64,000 bases of DNA from assembly GCF_030272615.1 (NCBI RefSeq), contig NC_081407.1:376326377-376390376 (forward strand), read 5' to 3'. The notes under the pieces are model-generated. The model made no database searches, was not told where the DNA came from, and saw only the letters and a program-made list of their open reading frames with translations. Source of the stretch: Cryptomeria japonica (Eukaryota > Streptophyta > Pinopsida > Cupressales > Cupressaceae). Below, piece by piece: positions 47,831 through 58,205 of this stretch. Numbering within the stretch: position 1 is the stretch's first letter; every line of letters starts with the position of its first letter. The position numbers and the translations under genes were made by a program.

Positions 47831-49700
47831 TAGTACAATTAGATTTAGGATTAGTGTTTACTTAGGATTATGATTCTATAGGGTAAGAGTTAATATTAGG
47901 GTTAGGGTTGAAATATTTTATAGTTTAATCAAGGCTAAATTAGATAACATTATTATTTAATTAATTTTAGGTTAGGGTTTAACTAGAGTTATGTTTAAAT
48001 TGATGATTTATTTATGGTTAGGTCTTAATTAGAATTAGATCTAGAGTTAGGATTAAGGTAAGTGCTCAATTAGGTTCCATAGGTTACCTCTAACACTAAC
48101 CTTAAGTCTAACTCATTTCTAGCGTAGACCCTAATTATAACTCTAATTGAATTCTAATACTTACTCTAACTATAGTTAAACTCTTCCAATAATCAAATCC
48201 TAAAATCAATAATATCCGAATCTTTATCTAATTGAACCCTGACCCTAAACTACAAATTGAAACCTAATCTAACCGTAATTGAACCCTATTCATTAGTGAA
48301 AACTAATTTTAATTGAGCCCTATCCATAAACTTAACCCTACACCTAATTAAACTCAAATCCTATTCTAATCCTAACCATAATATACCCAATTGGAATTTA
48401 ACTCAAATTTAATCTTAACACTAATGTAATTGAATCATAATCATTATCGCAATCCTAACCCTTACCCAAATCCTAGCTATAACCCTTACCCTAATCATGA
48501 TTCTAACCATAATACTAAAAGCTAACCATGACCCTACCATAAACCTTATTCTAATGTAAACCCTAACCCTAACTATAATCACAAACACTAACCCTAAAAA
48601 TAATGCTAACATTAAGCCTAAAAAATATTACTAACTTTAATCCTAACCATGATTTATATCCTAATATTCACCATAACCCTAGCCCTAACCCTTAAACCAA
48701 TCTGAGAGGTGTTCCTACAACTAGAGCACATAAATCTAGCCCTAACCATGATGTAAATCATAACCCTAACAATAATCATAAATCCGAACCCTAAACATAA
48801 TATTAACCCTAGCCCTAACCCTAACCATTATGTATATCCTAATGATAAGGTGTCACAAACATAACCCCTAACCATTATGCTAATCTTCACCCTAAACCAT
48901 CATCTTACACATTTCCCTAATCCTAATTTAAACCTAGCCTTAATGTAATTGAATTATAGCCCTAATTTACCTCTAATCCTAACCCTAAATATAATTAAAC
49001 CCTTTTCACAACCAAACCTTAATTCTAATTAACTATAACCTTAACCCTTAACCCTAATCCCTCTAATTGAATGTTAACCCTAAACTCAACTCTAATCATA
49101 AATTTGAACCCTAACTACAAATTGAACTGTAATCTAACATAATTGAACCCTATTCTTAAACTTAACCCTGGACCTAATTCAATAGTAACCATAATTAAAC
49201 CCCAACCTTAAATTTAACACTAACCCTAACTGAACTCTAATTATAATTAAAATCTAATCCTAACCCCAATTGATCCCAAACCCTAATCCTAATTGAAGTC
49301 TAATACTAATTTATCCCTAATCCTAATCTAATTGAATCACAATGCTAATTATAACCATAATTAAACTCTAGCACTAACTGTAACTGAACCTTTATAATAA
49401 CCTCACCATAAAATTAACTCAAAACATAATTACTAAACCCTAGTTTGAACTTGAACCATGTAACACTAAATTAACCTTATTTAGAAATCCAACATAACCT
49501 TTATCTTATCCCTAATCATTATGCTAACATAACCCATAACCCTAATTAAACCCGAATGCTAACCTTGAAACACAGATTTATTATACAACCCTAAATGTAA
49601 CAACATGCTTTATCCTTAAATCCTAACCCTTCCTGAGTCATAACACTAAGTCTAACCTTAATTTATTTGTAATACTAATCCTAATCCTAATTAAAGCCTA
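47830..49700. repeat. Degenerate telomere-like repeat, first part, with strand switch
   Basis: From about 47830 to 48080 the plus strand carries TTAGGGTTAGGG-like (G-rich) variants. From about 48090 onward it carries the complementary CCCTAA type, for example AACCCTAACCC and many TAATTGAACCCTA variants. Perfect runs are short and most units are mutated. The unit is mainly the six-base CCCTAA, with some CCCTAAA. Low-complexity frames on the minus strand are products of the repeat. Confidence 0.88.
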
Positions 49701-49705
49701 GTCCT

Positions 49706-50460
49706 TGTTGGCATTGCACACTCCAATCAGAATTGTAGGTGATTGAAGGTATTGTCATTGATGGCAACAATAGACTCTACACCAGCAGATAGTTCATCAA
49801 CAGTGACAAAGATGATTACCAACACCCTAGCTAACAGGATTTTCTTTATTGCATATTATATTTATTTGTAATATCTTTTTGTAAGATGACATGGCATATT
49901 GTAATAAGACTCATATATAAGTATGAGATCTTGGAGATCATTTAAAAAAGAAGAAATAAGATATACATGATAGATGGATATGATGAGCGAATATTAAAGA
50001 ATATTTTGGAGTAAGGTTTATGGTTGTTTGAAGAGCTTAAATCGGTACTGAACCTGGCATAGCAGATGCTGAACTAAAGTAGTACATTATATTGGATTTG
50101 CATAATATATCTTGTAAGTCAGTGAGACTTATGTTTGTAATTAAGCAGTGAGCTTTAGGCAGTTGGCCTTCCTGCATGTGCAGACCCCTATTGTAAGTAA
50201 TATCCATTCATTGGCCAGTGAGTGAATATTGTGGGTCACAAATCCCATCAAGGTTTTTCCCACACTGTGTATCCTCGTTAAAAATCTTGTGTTATGGTGT
50301 GCTTTCTATGTTGTGTTTATTGTTCATATTTACTGCATTAATTCTTGTTTACCGATACACTATTTTGGAATACAATTTATTTAATAAGGTTAGAAAATTT
50401 GTTAACCAGCAAGATACTGATTCACCCTCCCCCCTCTTAGTATCTTTGGGAATCATAACA
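49706..50460 (+). repeat. 5' LTR of the small element
   Basis: It is 755 bp. Compared with the right LTR it lacks about 23 bp near 49790, between two CAAC repeats. Near its end it has GATTCACCCTCCCCCCTCTTAG, similar to the block in the 40910-47758 element. Confidence 0.92.
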
Positions 50461-51258
50461 GTTGGTATCATTCTACACTTAGACATTTACAATAAATTTT
50501 TGATAGAAGTTGTAGATGATTTACCGAGTGACTTGTATAGGAGACTTGATGCAAAGAGGATAGCTATTATGGAATTAGATAAGAAAATAACAGATTGCAA
50601 TGCACTTGTTTACAGGGCTATTGATGATACAATTCCTATTTTGAAATTGATTGCACCCAAGTACAATGTGGACAATAAATATTCTTTGAGCCAATTAGAC
50701 ACATTGTCTAAGTATATCACTGGCAATCTATTAACAATTGATCAGATTAATGAGGAAACATTTAGTGAGAAAATTAATAAACAAAAAGAAAAATTCTTTG
50801 ATGAGTCAATAAAGAAGTGCATGGGACACATTGATACCCTATTACTGGCACTTAGAAAAACAATAATGGAATTTAAAGAGTTGTACAGGGACACATGTAA
50901 AACTAATATTTTGACAGTTGATATAGACAAGGAGATTAGCAGAAACTGGAAAGAAATAAATGATATACCTGATAATCTCATCGGTTCATCTGAACCCATA
51001 TCCATTATAGAGCAGGAAATAGTAGGTTTTGAGGAGAAAATTGAAAAATTTGAAAAAGAGAAGGAAAGAATAAAGTTCAAGGCAAAAGAGCTTAAGTGCA
51101 AACTTGGTCCTAAACTTGACAACCTCATCTTTTCGAGAAAAGATATCTCAGAGGCACTTGTTCCAAGACTAAATACATCGGAAGAGAAAATGCACATTCT
51201 CATCGGTACAATTCAAAGGACTGAAGCAACATTGAAGGATAGTGAAAGGTTTAGTTAG
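50461..51258 (+). CDS. Coiled-coil ORF of unknown function
   Basis: An open frame of 346 codons runs from 50218, inside the LTR, to 51258. The element-specific part starts at 50461. The first internal methionine in a plausible context is at about 50571 (MELDKKI). The protein is almost all helix: DIYNKFLIEVVDDLPSDLYR, then RRLDAKRIAIMELDKKITDC, then NKQKEKFFDESIKKCMGHID and a heptad region EEKIEKFEKEKERIKFKAKE. It matches the HIDIYKKSLVEILKEIPLYL and coiled-coil parts of ORF2 at 42267-43589. There is no enzyme motif. The frame is intact over about 800 bp in a small element, which suggests it was retained until recently. Expression is unproven because gag and the upstream part are deleted. Confidence 0.6.
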   Translation, partial: VGIILHLDIYNKFLIEVVDDLPSDLYRRLDAKRIAIMELDKKITDCNALVYRAIDDTIPILKLIAPKYNVDNKYSLSQLDTLSKYITGNLLTIDQINEETFSEKINKQKEKFFDESIKKCMGHIDTLLLALRKTIMEFKELYRDTCKTNILTVDIDKEISRNWKEINDIPDNLIGSSEPISIIEQEIVGFEEKIEKFEKEKERIKFKAKELKCKLGPKLDNLIFSRKDISEALVPRLNTSEEKMHILIGTIQRTEATLKDSERFS

Positions 51259-51526
51259 AGCTTGAATTTTGCATTGGCAGATCTATTTCAGATTGTAACC
51301 AACCAGTTACAGGGTTCCAGATAAGAACTACACTCAGTTGACATTTCTGATAGGCTTTGTCATTGATGTCAAAGGGGGAGTTGTAGAGATGAGAAAAATG
51401 ATGGACAGGAGAGATCATCTGCTCAGGGGGAGCACACAGTCTTGGCACAATTTTTGGTAAGATTTTTGGACTTCAAATTTTGGATACATTTTAGAATTTT
51501 TCTCATGGGTGTTTCCATCAATTCTG

Positions 51527-51537
51527 AAGGGGGAGAT
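51527..51537 (+). other. Polypurine tract of the small element
   Basis: AAGGGGGAGAT directly precedes the 3' LTR. A second AAAGGGGGAG lies about 160 bp upstream (near 51370), as in related elements. Confidence 0.85.
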
Positions 51538-52303
51538 TGTTGGTATTGCACACTCCAATGATAATTGTACATGATTTAAGGTATTGTCATTGATGGCAAC
51601 CTTGCAATCCTATGGTACCAACACCGGTAGACTCTATACCGGCAGATAGTTCACTGATAGCGACAAAATGATTACTGACAGCCTAGACGACAAGATTTTG
51701 TTTATTGCATATTGTATTTATTTGTAATATCATTTTGTAAGTTGACATAGGATATTGTAATAAGACTTATATATAAGTATGAGATCTTGGAGATCATTAA
51801 AAAGAGAAGAAATAAGATATACATGATAGATGGATATGATGAGGAAATATTAAGCTAGATTTTGGAGTAAGGTTTATGGTAGTTGTAAGAGTTTAAACCC
51901 ATACTAAACCTGGCATAACAGATGTTGAACTAAAGTAGTACATTATATTGGATTTTCATAATCCATCTTGTAAGTCAGTGAGACTTGTGTTTGTAATTAA
52001 GCAGTGAGCTTTAGGTAGTTGGCCTTCCTGCATGTACAGGCCCCTATTGTAAGTAATATCTATTCATTGGCCAGTGCGTGAATATTGTGAGTCATAAATC
52101 CCACCGAGGTTTTTCCCACACCGAGTTTCCTCGTTAAAAATATTATGTTATGTTGTGTTTATTGTTCATATTTACTGCATTAATTCTTGTTTACCGGTAC
52201 ACTATTTTGGAATACAATTTATTTAATAAGGTTAGAAAATTTGTTAACTGGCAAGATACTCATTCACCCCCCCCCCCTCTCAGTATCTTTGAGAATCCTA
52301 ATA
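51538..52303 (+). repeat. 3' LTR of the small element
   Basis: It is 766 bp and closely matches the left LTR. It contains CACCGGTAGA and TACCGGCAGA motifs in U3. It ends AATCCTAATA, where the left copy has AATCATAACA. Confidence 0.92.
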
Positions 52304-54270
52304 GTCCTAACTTTAACACTAATTCTAATTGACCCTCAATCCTTACCCTAGGCATTATCCTATAATAATAACCCTAATCGTTAACTAAAACCAATTATAA
52401 CTATTATTTTGTGTATAATACTATGACTCCCTCTAATCTAGATCCTAACCCTAACTTGATAATGACCCTAAACTTGACTATATATCTAACCCTAACCCTA
52501 TTATAACCCTAACCCTAACCCAAACCCAAATCCTAACTCTTATAGCTATCATCACATACTACCTTTAATTGAAATCTTAACCCTAATCCTAACCCTAAAC
52601 CTAATTATAATTGTAACCCTATCCCTAATTATAATTACTAATTATATTCTTTAACCCTAATCCTAATTATAATCACTAAGACTAACCCCAATCCTAACCT
52701 TAACCCTAACCCAAATTATTTAATCCTAACCATATTAACTCTAGCCCTAATTATAATCACCAAGACTAACCCCAATCTTAACCCTAACCCTAATTATAAC
52801 CCTAACCCTAATTATAAACCTAACCATAACCCTAACCCTAATTATAATTATAACCCTAACTCTAACCCTAATTTTAATTATAATCACTAATTATAATCTT
52901 CAACTCTAACCCTAATTATAATTGTAACCCTAAACCCTAACCCAAACCATAAACCTATCCCTATCCTTAATTTTAATCTCTAACCCTAGAATCCTTACCC
53001 TAACTCTAAGCCTAAACCTAAATCTAACCATGATGTTAATAATGACCCTAACCTGAATCCTAACCCTAACCATAACCCTATCACTATCCTTAATCTTAAA
53101 CCCTAACCCTAACAATAATCCTCACCCTAACTCTAAGCCTAAACCTAACTCTAACCATGGTGTTAATAATAACCCAAACCTGAATCCTAACCCTAACATT
53201 AAACCTAACCCTACCCCAAACCTTAACCCTAACCCTAGCTTCATGTAAACCCTAACCATAGCCATAATCCTAACTATGACCCTAACCCTAACCCTACCAA
53301 TATTCCTAAACCTAACCTTAATGTCAACCATGATGTAAACAATAAAATTTACTATAACCCTAATCTTAATCTTAACCCTAACCCTAATCCTAACTCTAAC
53401 CTAACCATAATCCTAAACCCTAACCCTAACAATAATCCTAAACTTAACCCTAACCCAAATTGAACTTTTATCCTAATCTATTCCTAACCTTAATCTAGCC
53501 CAAACCCTAATCCTAATTGAACTTTAATACCAATTTAACCCTAACTTTAATGTAATTGAACCATAACCCTAATTCTAACCCTAACTTTGATGTAAACCCT
53601 AAACATAATTGTAACCCTAACACTAAACCCTAACCATAAATTTAAGTTCCTTTGCACTAAACCTTAACCCTAACTATAATCATAATCATAATCATAATCA
53701 TAATCATAAACCCTAACCCTAACCATGATCCTAAAAAAAACCCAAACCCTAACCTTGATGTTAATCCTAACCATGATATACACCCTAACCATTATCATAA
53801 TCCTAACCCTAACCATGATATAAACCTTAACTCTGACCATAATACTAACCTTAACCTTGATCCAAAACATAACCATAAACCAGATCCTAATCCTAACCAT
53901 ACCCCCAGTTATAATTCTAACCCTAACCCTAACTGTAATTATGATTACCCTAACCTTAACTTTGATGTAAACCATAAACATAATTGTAACCCTAACACTA
54001 AACCCTAACCCTAACTATAAATTTAACTATAATATTAAACTGTAACTATAACCCTAACCCTAGCAATAATCTTAATTGTAATTCTTAAACCTAACGCTAA
54101 CCATAATCCTAAACCAAAACTAAACCCTAACATTGATGCTAACCCTAACCATGATATAAACCCTAACCATTATCATAACGCTAATAGTAAACCCTAACCC
54201 TAATCATATACCTAATCCAAACCATGATGCAAACCTTAACCCTAAGGCTAACCATAATCATAATCCTCGC
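52304..54270. repeat. Degenerate telomere-like repeat, second part
   Basis: CCCTAACCCTAA-type repeats are denser and better preserved here than at 48.1-49.7 kb. Spacers such as TAATTATAA are mixed in. Higher-order copies are visible: a 127-bp repeat (53001 and 53128, both TAACTCTAAGCCTAAACCTA) and a ~375-bp repeat (53582 and 53957, both TAACTTTGATGTAAA). The tract ends abruptly at about 54270. Confidence 0.88.
53684..53716. repeat. (CATAAT)n microsatellite inside the telomere-like tract
   Basis: There are about six perfect copies of a six-base unit, CATAAT. It has the same length as the surrounding CCCTAA unit and may be a locally amplified variant. Confidence 0.85.
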
Positions 54271-54747
54271 GATTATATAAAGTTTTATATTATCATTAAA
54301 CATAGTTTAATATATCTTAGATTTTAGTATTTGCTTTGATCTTGCAACACATATATATTATTAAAAAATGGTCTAAATAGATATATTAAATTTCATATAT
54401 CTCTGCGTAATAATATAATAATATTATATTATATAAAATTTCATATATCTGTATATAATAGTAATATTATTTTTTTATTAATAAGTGTTATTGAAAGAAA
54501 GGGGATAACTCCCTAGATACTAGAGAATAATTGCCAAATTCTCCTCTATTTCAACCACATGAGTCGCAGAAACCAATTGTTCATTGAGTTCAACATCCTT
54601 CAAAATGTTCCAGATTTCAGTTCATAACCTCAACTTTGTGTAATAATATTATAATATTATAATATAATTTTTTTTTAATAAAAAGATACTATATAGTTAT
54701 ATATATTGATTTATTTTCTGTTTTCTATGTTGCATGGTGCCACTCCC
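54271..54747. other. AT-rich sequence between telomere-like tract and hairpin
   Basis: ATAATATTATA-type low-complexity sequence dominates. No gene is recognised. Confidence 0.6.
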
Positions 54748-54830
54748 ACTAGCATATATACCTTAAATTTTAATTTAATCTATTTAATCTTATATAAAAT
54801 AAGATTAAAATATAAGGTATATATGCTAGT
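54748..54830. mobile_element. Short foldback element (MITE-like)
   Basis: The left arm ACTAGCATATATACCTTAAA... (54748-54774) pairs with the right arm ...TAAGGTATATATGCTAGT (54804-54830), 27 bp with about one mismatch. The loop itself contains a CTTATATAAAATAAG palindrome. It lies about 280 bp upstream of the P450 remnant. Confidence 0.7.
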
Positions 54831-55111
54831 TTTCTAAATGACTTATGAATTAAGCTTTAAAAAAATAAACCGATTTTTTTTTAATTAACATTTTGTACCT
54901 TTATTGATGTATCTATTGCACACCAAGGTGCGATTGCTAGTTTATGTCTAGAAGACAGAGATGCCCCGTCGGAAATGGCGTTTCAAACTGAACAGTTTTA
55001 ATTGCTTGGAATTTATGCACCCGCGAAAGACGCATCAGATGCCACGCTTCACGCTCGGCTTGAATGCCTTTTACTTTGAGAGCTTACTCATTCAATCCTA
55101 CCTATTTTCCT

Positions 55112-56555
55112 ACTCTGGCTAAGCTGGCAACCAAGTACGGTGGTGGTCTCTTCTCCTGCCATGGCCAAAGAGTTTCTTAAAACCCATGATTTTGATCTTC
55201 GCCAACAGGCCCCCTACATCGGCGGGCAGGTACATGACCTACGAGCGCAGAGACGTGGCGCAATCCCCTTACGGAGAGTAGTGGCGGCAGATGAGAAAGC
55301 TGTGCACAATCGAATTGCTGACGCCCAAGAGAACGGAGTCATTCAGGTGGGTGAGGGAGGAAGAGGTGTCCGCCACGGTCAGATCTGTGTGGGAGGAGAG
55401 CCAGCAAGGCGTGCGCCTCTTCAATCTGAGGAAGCATATCTTTTCCGTCTTACTCAACATCGTGTGCAGAATGTTTGCAGGGACAAGTTACTCCGACCAT
55501 CAACTCAGCGGAGGACAGGAGTTTTCACAGATGGTGGCTGAGATTATGCATCTGACGGGAGTAATTGTTCCGGGAGACTTCATTCCCTCTCTTGCTTTCC
55601 TCGATTGGGAAGGCTACTGCCGCCGCATGCATGCCATAATAAGGTATTTGATGAGTTTGCTGACAAGCTCATCGATGAGCACATTGAGCGAAGAAGGGTA
55701 AAAAAGTCGGAAAAATCGGACATTGTGGACGTGATGCTGGACATGGCTGAGATCGGAAGTGCGGAGATACAAGTCTCTCGGCTTCACATGAAAGCAATCA
55801 TCACGGTCAGTAATTGTCATGGACCCTCAGAAACTACTAGCTCTTTAGTATTGTCAAATTGTGGAAGTATTCATTTCGTTCATACCCAATTGCCATATTT
55901 CTGCGTAGACCTCACTAACAAAACGAGTTCAATTCTTTCGCAGGATATGTTAATTGCTGGAGTAGAGACATCTACCACAACTATAGAATGGGCAATGACT
56001 GAGCTGTTGAGAAACCCTCAAGCAATGTCAAGGGCACAAGAGGAGATTGAATTAAAGGTTGGAAGAGATCGTATGGTAAGAGAGAGTGATCTGGTAAGCT
56101 TACACTACTTGCGATGTGTGGTGAAGGAAACTCTTCGACTACATGCACCAGCGCCCTTGCTCATGGCACACGAGTCCACCCAGGGTTGCAATGTTGGAGA
56201 ATACTACATTCCACCAGAAACAAGGTTATTTGTGAATGTTTGGGCAATCGGAAGAGATGAAAGAGTTTGGGAAGATCCTTTAGAATTCAAGCCCGAGAGA
56301 TTTATTGCCTCAAGCATAGATGTGAATGGCCACCACTTCGAATTGTTGTCTTTCGGAACAGGAAGGAGAGGATGCCCTGGGATTTACATGGGGCTTTCTT
56401 CTGTTTACTTGGTTGTGGCTCAGCTCATACATTGCTTTCATTGGAATGTGGAGGGTGATTTGGATAGGGAGGAAACGTTTGGATTGACCCTACCAAAGAA
56501 GTTTCCTATCTCTGCTTTTCCCTCCTGGAAGCTCACCACCGACAACCCATCATAA
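55112..56555 (+). pseudogene. Cytochrome P450 pseudogene, CYP71 clan, CYP750-like
   Basis: Exon 2 (55944-56555) is intact, with I-helix AGVETSTTTIEW, KETLRL (ExxR), FKPERF and the heme loop FGTGRRGCPG, ending SWKLTTDNPS. A 138-bp intron (55806-55943, GTCAGT to CGCAG) lies at the usual CYP71-clan position before DMLIAGVETS. Exon 1 is broken: TLAKLATKYG (55112-55141) is followed by an apparent loss of about 12 codons and a frame change before VVSSPAMAKEFLKTHD. A one-base shift follows at about 55190, a stop TAG at 55279 (GE*WRQMRKLC) and another shift at about 55643 before FDEFADKLIDEH. The N-terminal membrane anchor and the proline-rich hinge are not found upstream. An intact homologue would be an ER-bound monooxygenase of specialised metabolism; the substrate is unknown. 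The CYP750 placement is a judgement from memory of conifer sequences. Confidence 0.85.
55806..55943 (+). other. P450 phase-0 intron
   Basis: It starts GTCAGTAATTG and ends TTCTTTCGCAG, between codons for KAIIT and DMLIAG. It is 138 bp, a multiple of three, and has no stop in the exon frame, so a naive reading frame runs straight through it. Confidence 0.85.
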
Positions 56556-56589
56556 GGGTGGATGTACAGTTGGGAGAAAAACTACTAAT

Positions 56590-57600
56590 TGCTATTGTAA
56601 TTGTGTGAAGGTTCTGCCTCTTCTTATTGGTTAACTATTAGTCAGTCATCTTGTCATTTTAATTGCACATTTATGTGAAAGGTTTGGTGTACTATCATAT
56701 CGACATTTAATCAGTTGCAATTGTATGTTTAGGTTAAAGGTTAGGTGAACTACTATACATACATTTAATCAGTCACAATTATATGTTTATGTTAAAAGTT
56801 AGGTGAACTACTATATAGACATATAGTCAGTCATCTTGTCAATGTAATTGTATGTTTATCTGAAAAGTTAGGTTAGGCCCTTCATATTTACGGGGAAAGT
56901 TAGATGAGGCCCTCTCTTGTTGTCGGTTTACTAAATAAAATTAAGGAATGAAATTTTAAATAATATTAATAGAAGTTTCTTCTTTTTTATGTTGGAGTGT
57001 TTTTAACTATTTACTATTATCTATTTTAATGTGCAAGAGTCTTGATACAATTAAGAAAAACTATGATTTTAAAATAAATTAAAATTTAAAAATCTTTTAA
57101 TCTAGTGAGAAACAAATGTCATAGTTATCTTGCTATTGTAATTGCATGTTCATGTGGAAGGTTAGGTTAGGACCTCCATGTTTAGGTGGAGAGAGGTGAG
57201 GCCCTCCTTACTATTGACTTAGTAAATAAAATTATTGTAATTGCATGAAGGTTCTACCTCGTATTATTGGTTAACTACTAGTATAGGCATATAGTCAGTC
57301 ATCTTGCCATTGTAATTGCACACTTATGTGAAAGGTTAGGTTAGGTCCTCTAGGTTTATGTGGAAAGAAATTAGGTGAGACCCTACCTCTTGTTGTTCAT
57401 TTAGTAAATAAAATTAAAGAATAAATATTTAAATATTATTAAAAGAAGTTTCTTCTTTCTTATGTCAGAGTGTCTTTTACTATTTACTACATTCTATTTC
57501 TATATGTAAGTAGTGATACAATTAAAAAGTACAGGATTTCAGAATAAATTAAAATTTAAAAATCTTTTAATCTAAGGGAAAACAAGTGTCATCTAGAACC
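56590..57600. repeat. Duplicated P450 3' flank with inner ~70-bp repeats
   Basis: A block beginning ATTGTAATTG..GAAGGTTCT and ending AAAAATCTTTTAATCTA occurs at about 56595-57110 and again at 57236-57575. A partial third copy lies at 57124-57236. Within the first copy, a ~70-bp unit with TTAGGTGAACTACTATA and ATTTAATCAGT is repeated several times (56640-56860). Confidence 0.75.
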
Positions 57601-58194
57601 AAGAGGCATGGTAGGAGCAAATGAAAAGACTAGTCGAAAAGTGGAATCTCATTAGGGACAATTAGGTTGTTGCTTAGGTGGTGCGATTGTGATGTTGTTT
57701 TTTGCTATTAATATAGTTTTAGATAGTTCTATTTGTTTTACTTTTTGGTTTATGATGCTCATTATTAAGTCTCTAGGCTTATGGTTTATTGGGCTTGTGA
57801 GACCCCTAAGACTGTTATTATTATTTTTGAATCCGAGAACTGTTGTTACTGTCTACTTTACTCAGTTATTTGTTAGTTTAGTTAGTCCTTATTGTAGGAA
57901 GTATGGTAGGATTAATAGGGGCTGCTACTTTAGTCTATATATTTTTTATTACTTTTGAAGGCTAGCATCTTTGTTCTATGTTGGGTGCCTAGCTATGTGA
58001 TGCCTAGGGTTTTTTTACTACTCTCTGTTGTTGTTGTTGTTGTTGTTGTAATGGTTCAGGGCCCTTTCCCTACTAAAGTAATAAAAAATAAGTGTCATAG
58101 TGGGAATACTTGTCTTTGTAGTATTGTAATAAAATTATTTATTATTGTTTCGGAGGCAAGTGAAAAATGTGCTGACTAGATTTCCATACCTCGT
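57601..58194 (+). other. T-rich sequence with hydrophobic frames, probably non-coding
   Basis: Two adjoining frames (57689-57958 and 57955-58179) code for hydrophobic peptides. The composition is strongly T-rich and no family is recognised. A (GTT)n run lies within the second. Confidence 0.4.
58027..58049 (+). repeat. (GTT)n microsatellite
   Basis: About 7.7 copies of GTT without interruption. Confidence 0.95.
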
Positions 58195-58205
58195 TGCAAT
58201 TCTTA

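Larger units (their letters stand above)
49706..52303 (+). mobile_element. Small non-autonomous LTR element inside the telomere-like tract
   Basis: LTRs lie at 49706-50460 and 51538-52303, with only 1077 bp between them. They begin TGTTGGYATTGCACACTCC and end CATAACA (left) or CCTAATA (right, mutated). A perfect target duplication, GTCCT, flanks the element (49701-49705 and 52304-52308). The polypurine tract AAGGGGGAGAT precedes the right LTR. The primer site is reduced to TTGGTATCA followed by unrelated bases, so the 5' part of the interior has been deleted. The interior is essentially one ORF plus a 3' untranslated region. Confidence 0.92.

Noticed and set aside
48421-53981. Several minus-strand frames rich in VRVR and VRIM
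   Set aside because: They are the translation of degenerate TTAGGG-type repeats; their length comes from the absence of stops in the repeat.
52304-54270. Regular repeats considered as a CRISPR-like array
   Set aside because: There are no constant repeats with unique spacers; the units are contiguous six-base telomere-like repeats in a plant nuclear context.
55605-56555. A single 316-codon P450 reading frame
   Set aside because: It runs through a 138-bp intron that happens to lack stops; splice sites and homology place the true coding part in two exons.
57689-58179. Two hydrophobic frames suggesting a membrane protein
   Set aside because: T-rich sequence gives hydrophobic peptides by composition, and one frame includes a GTT microsatellite; no family match.
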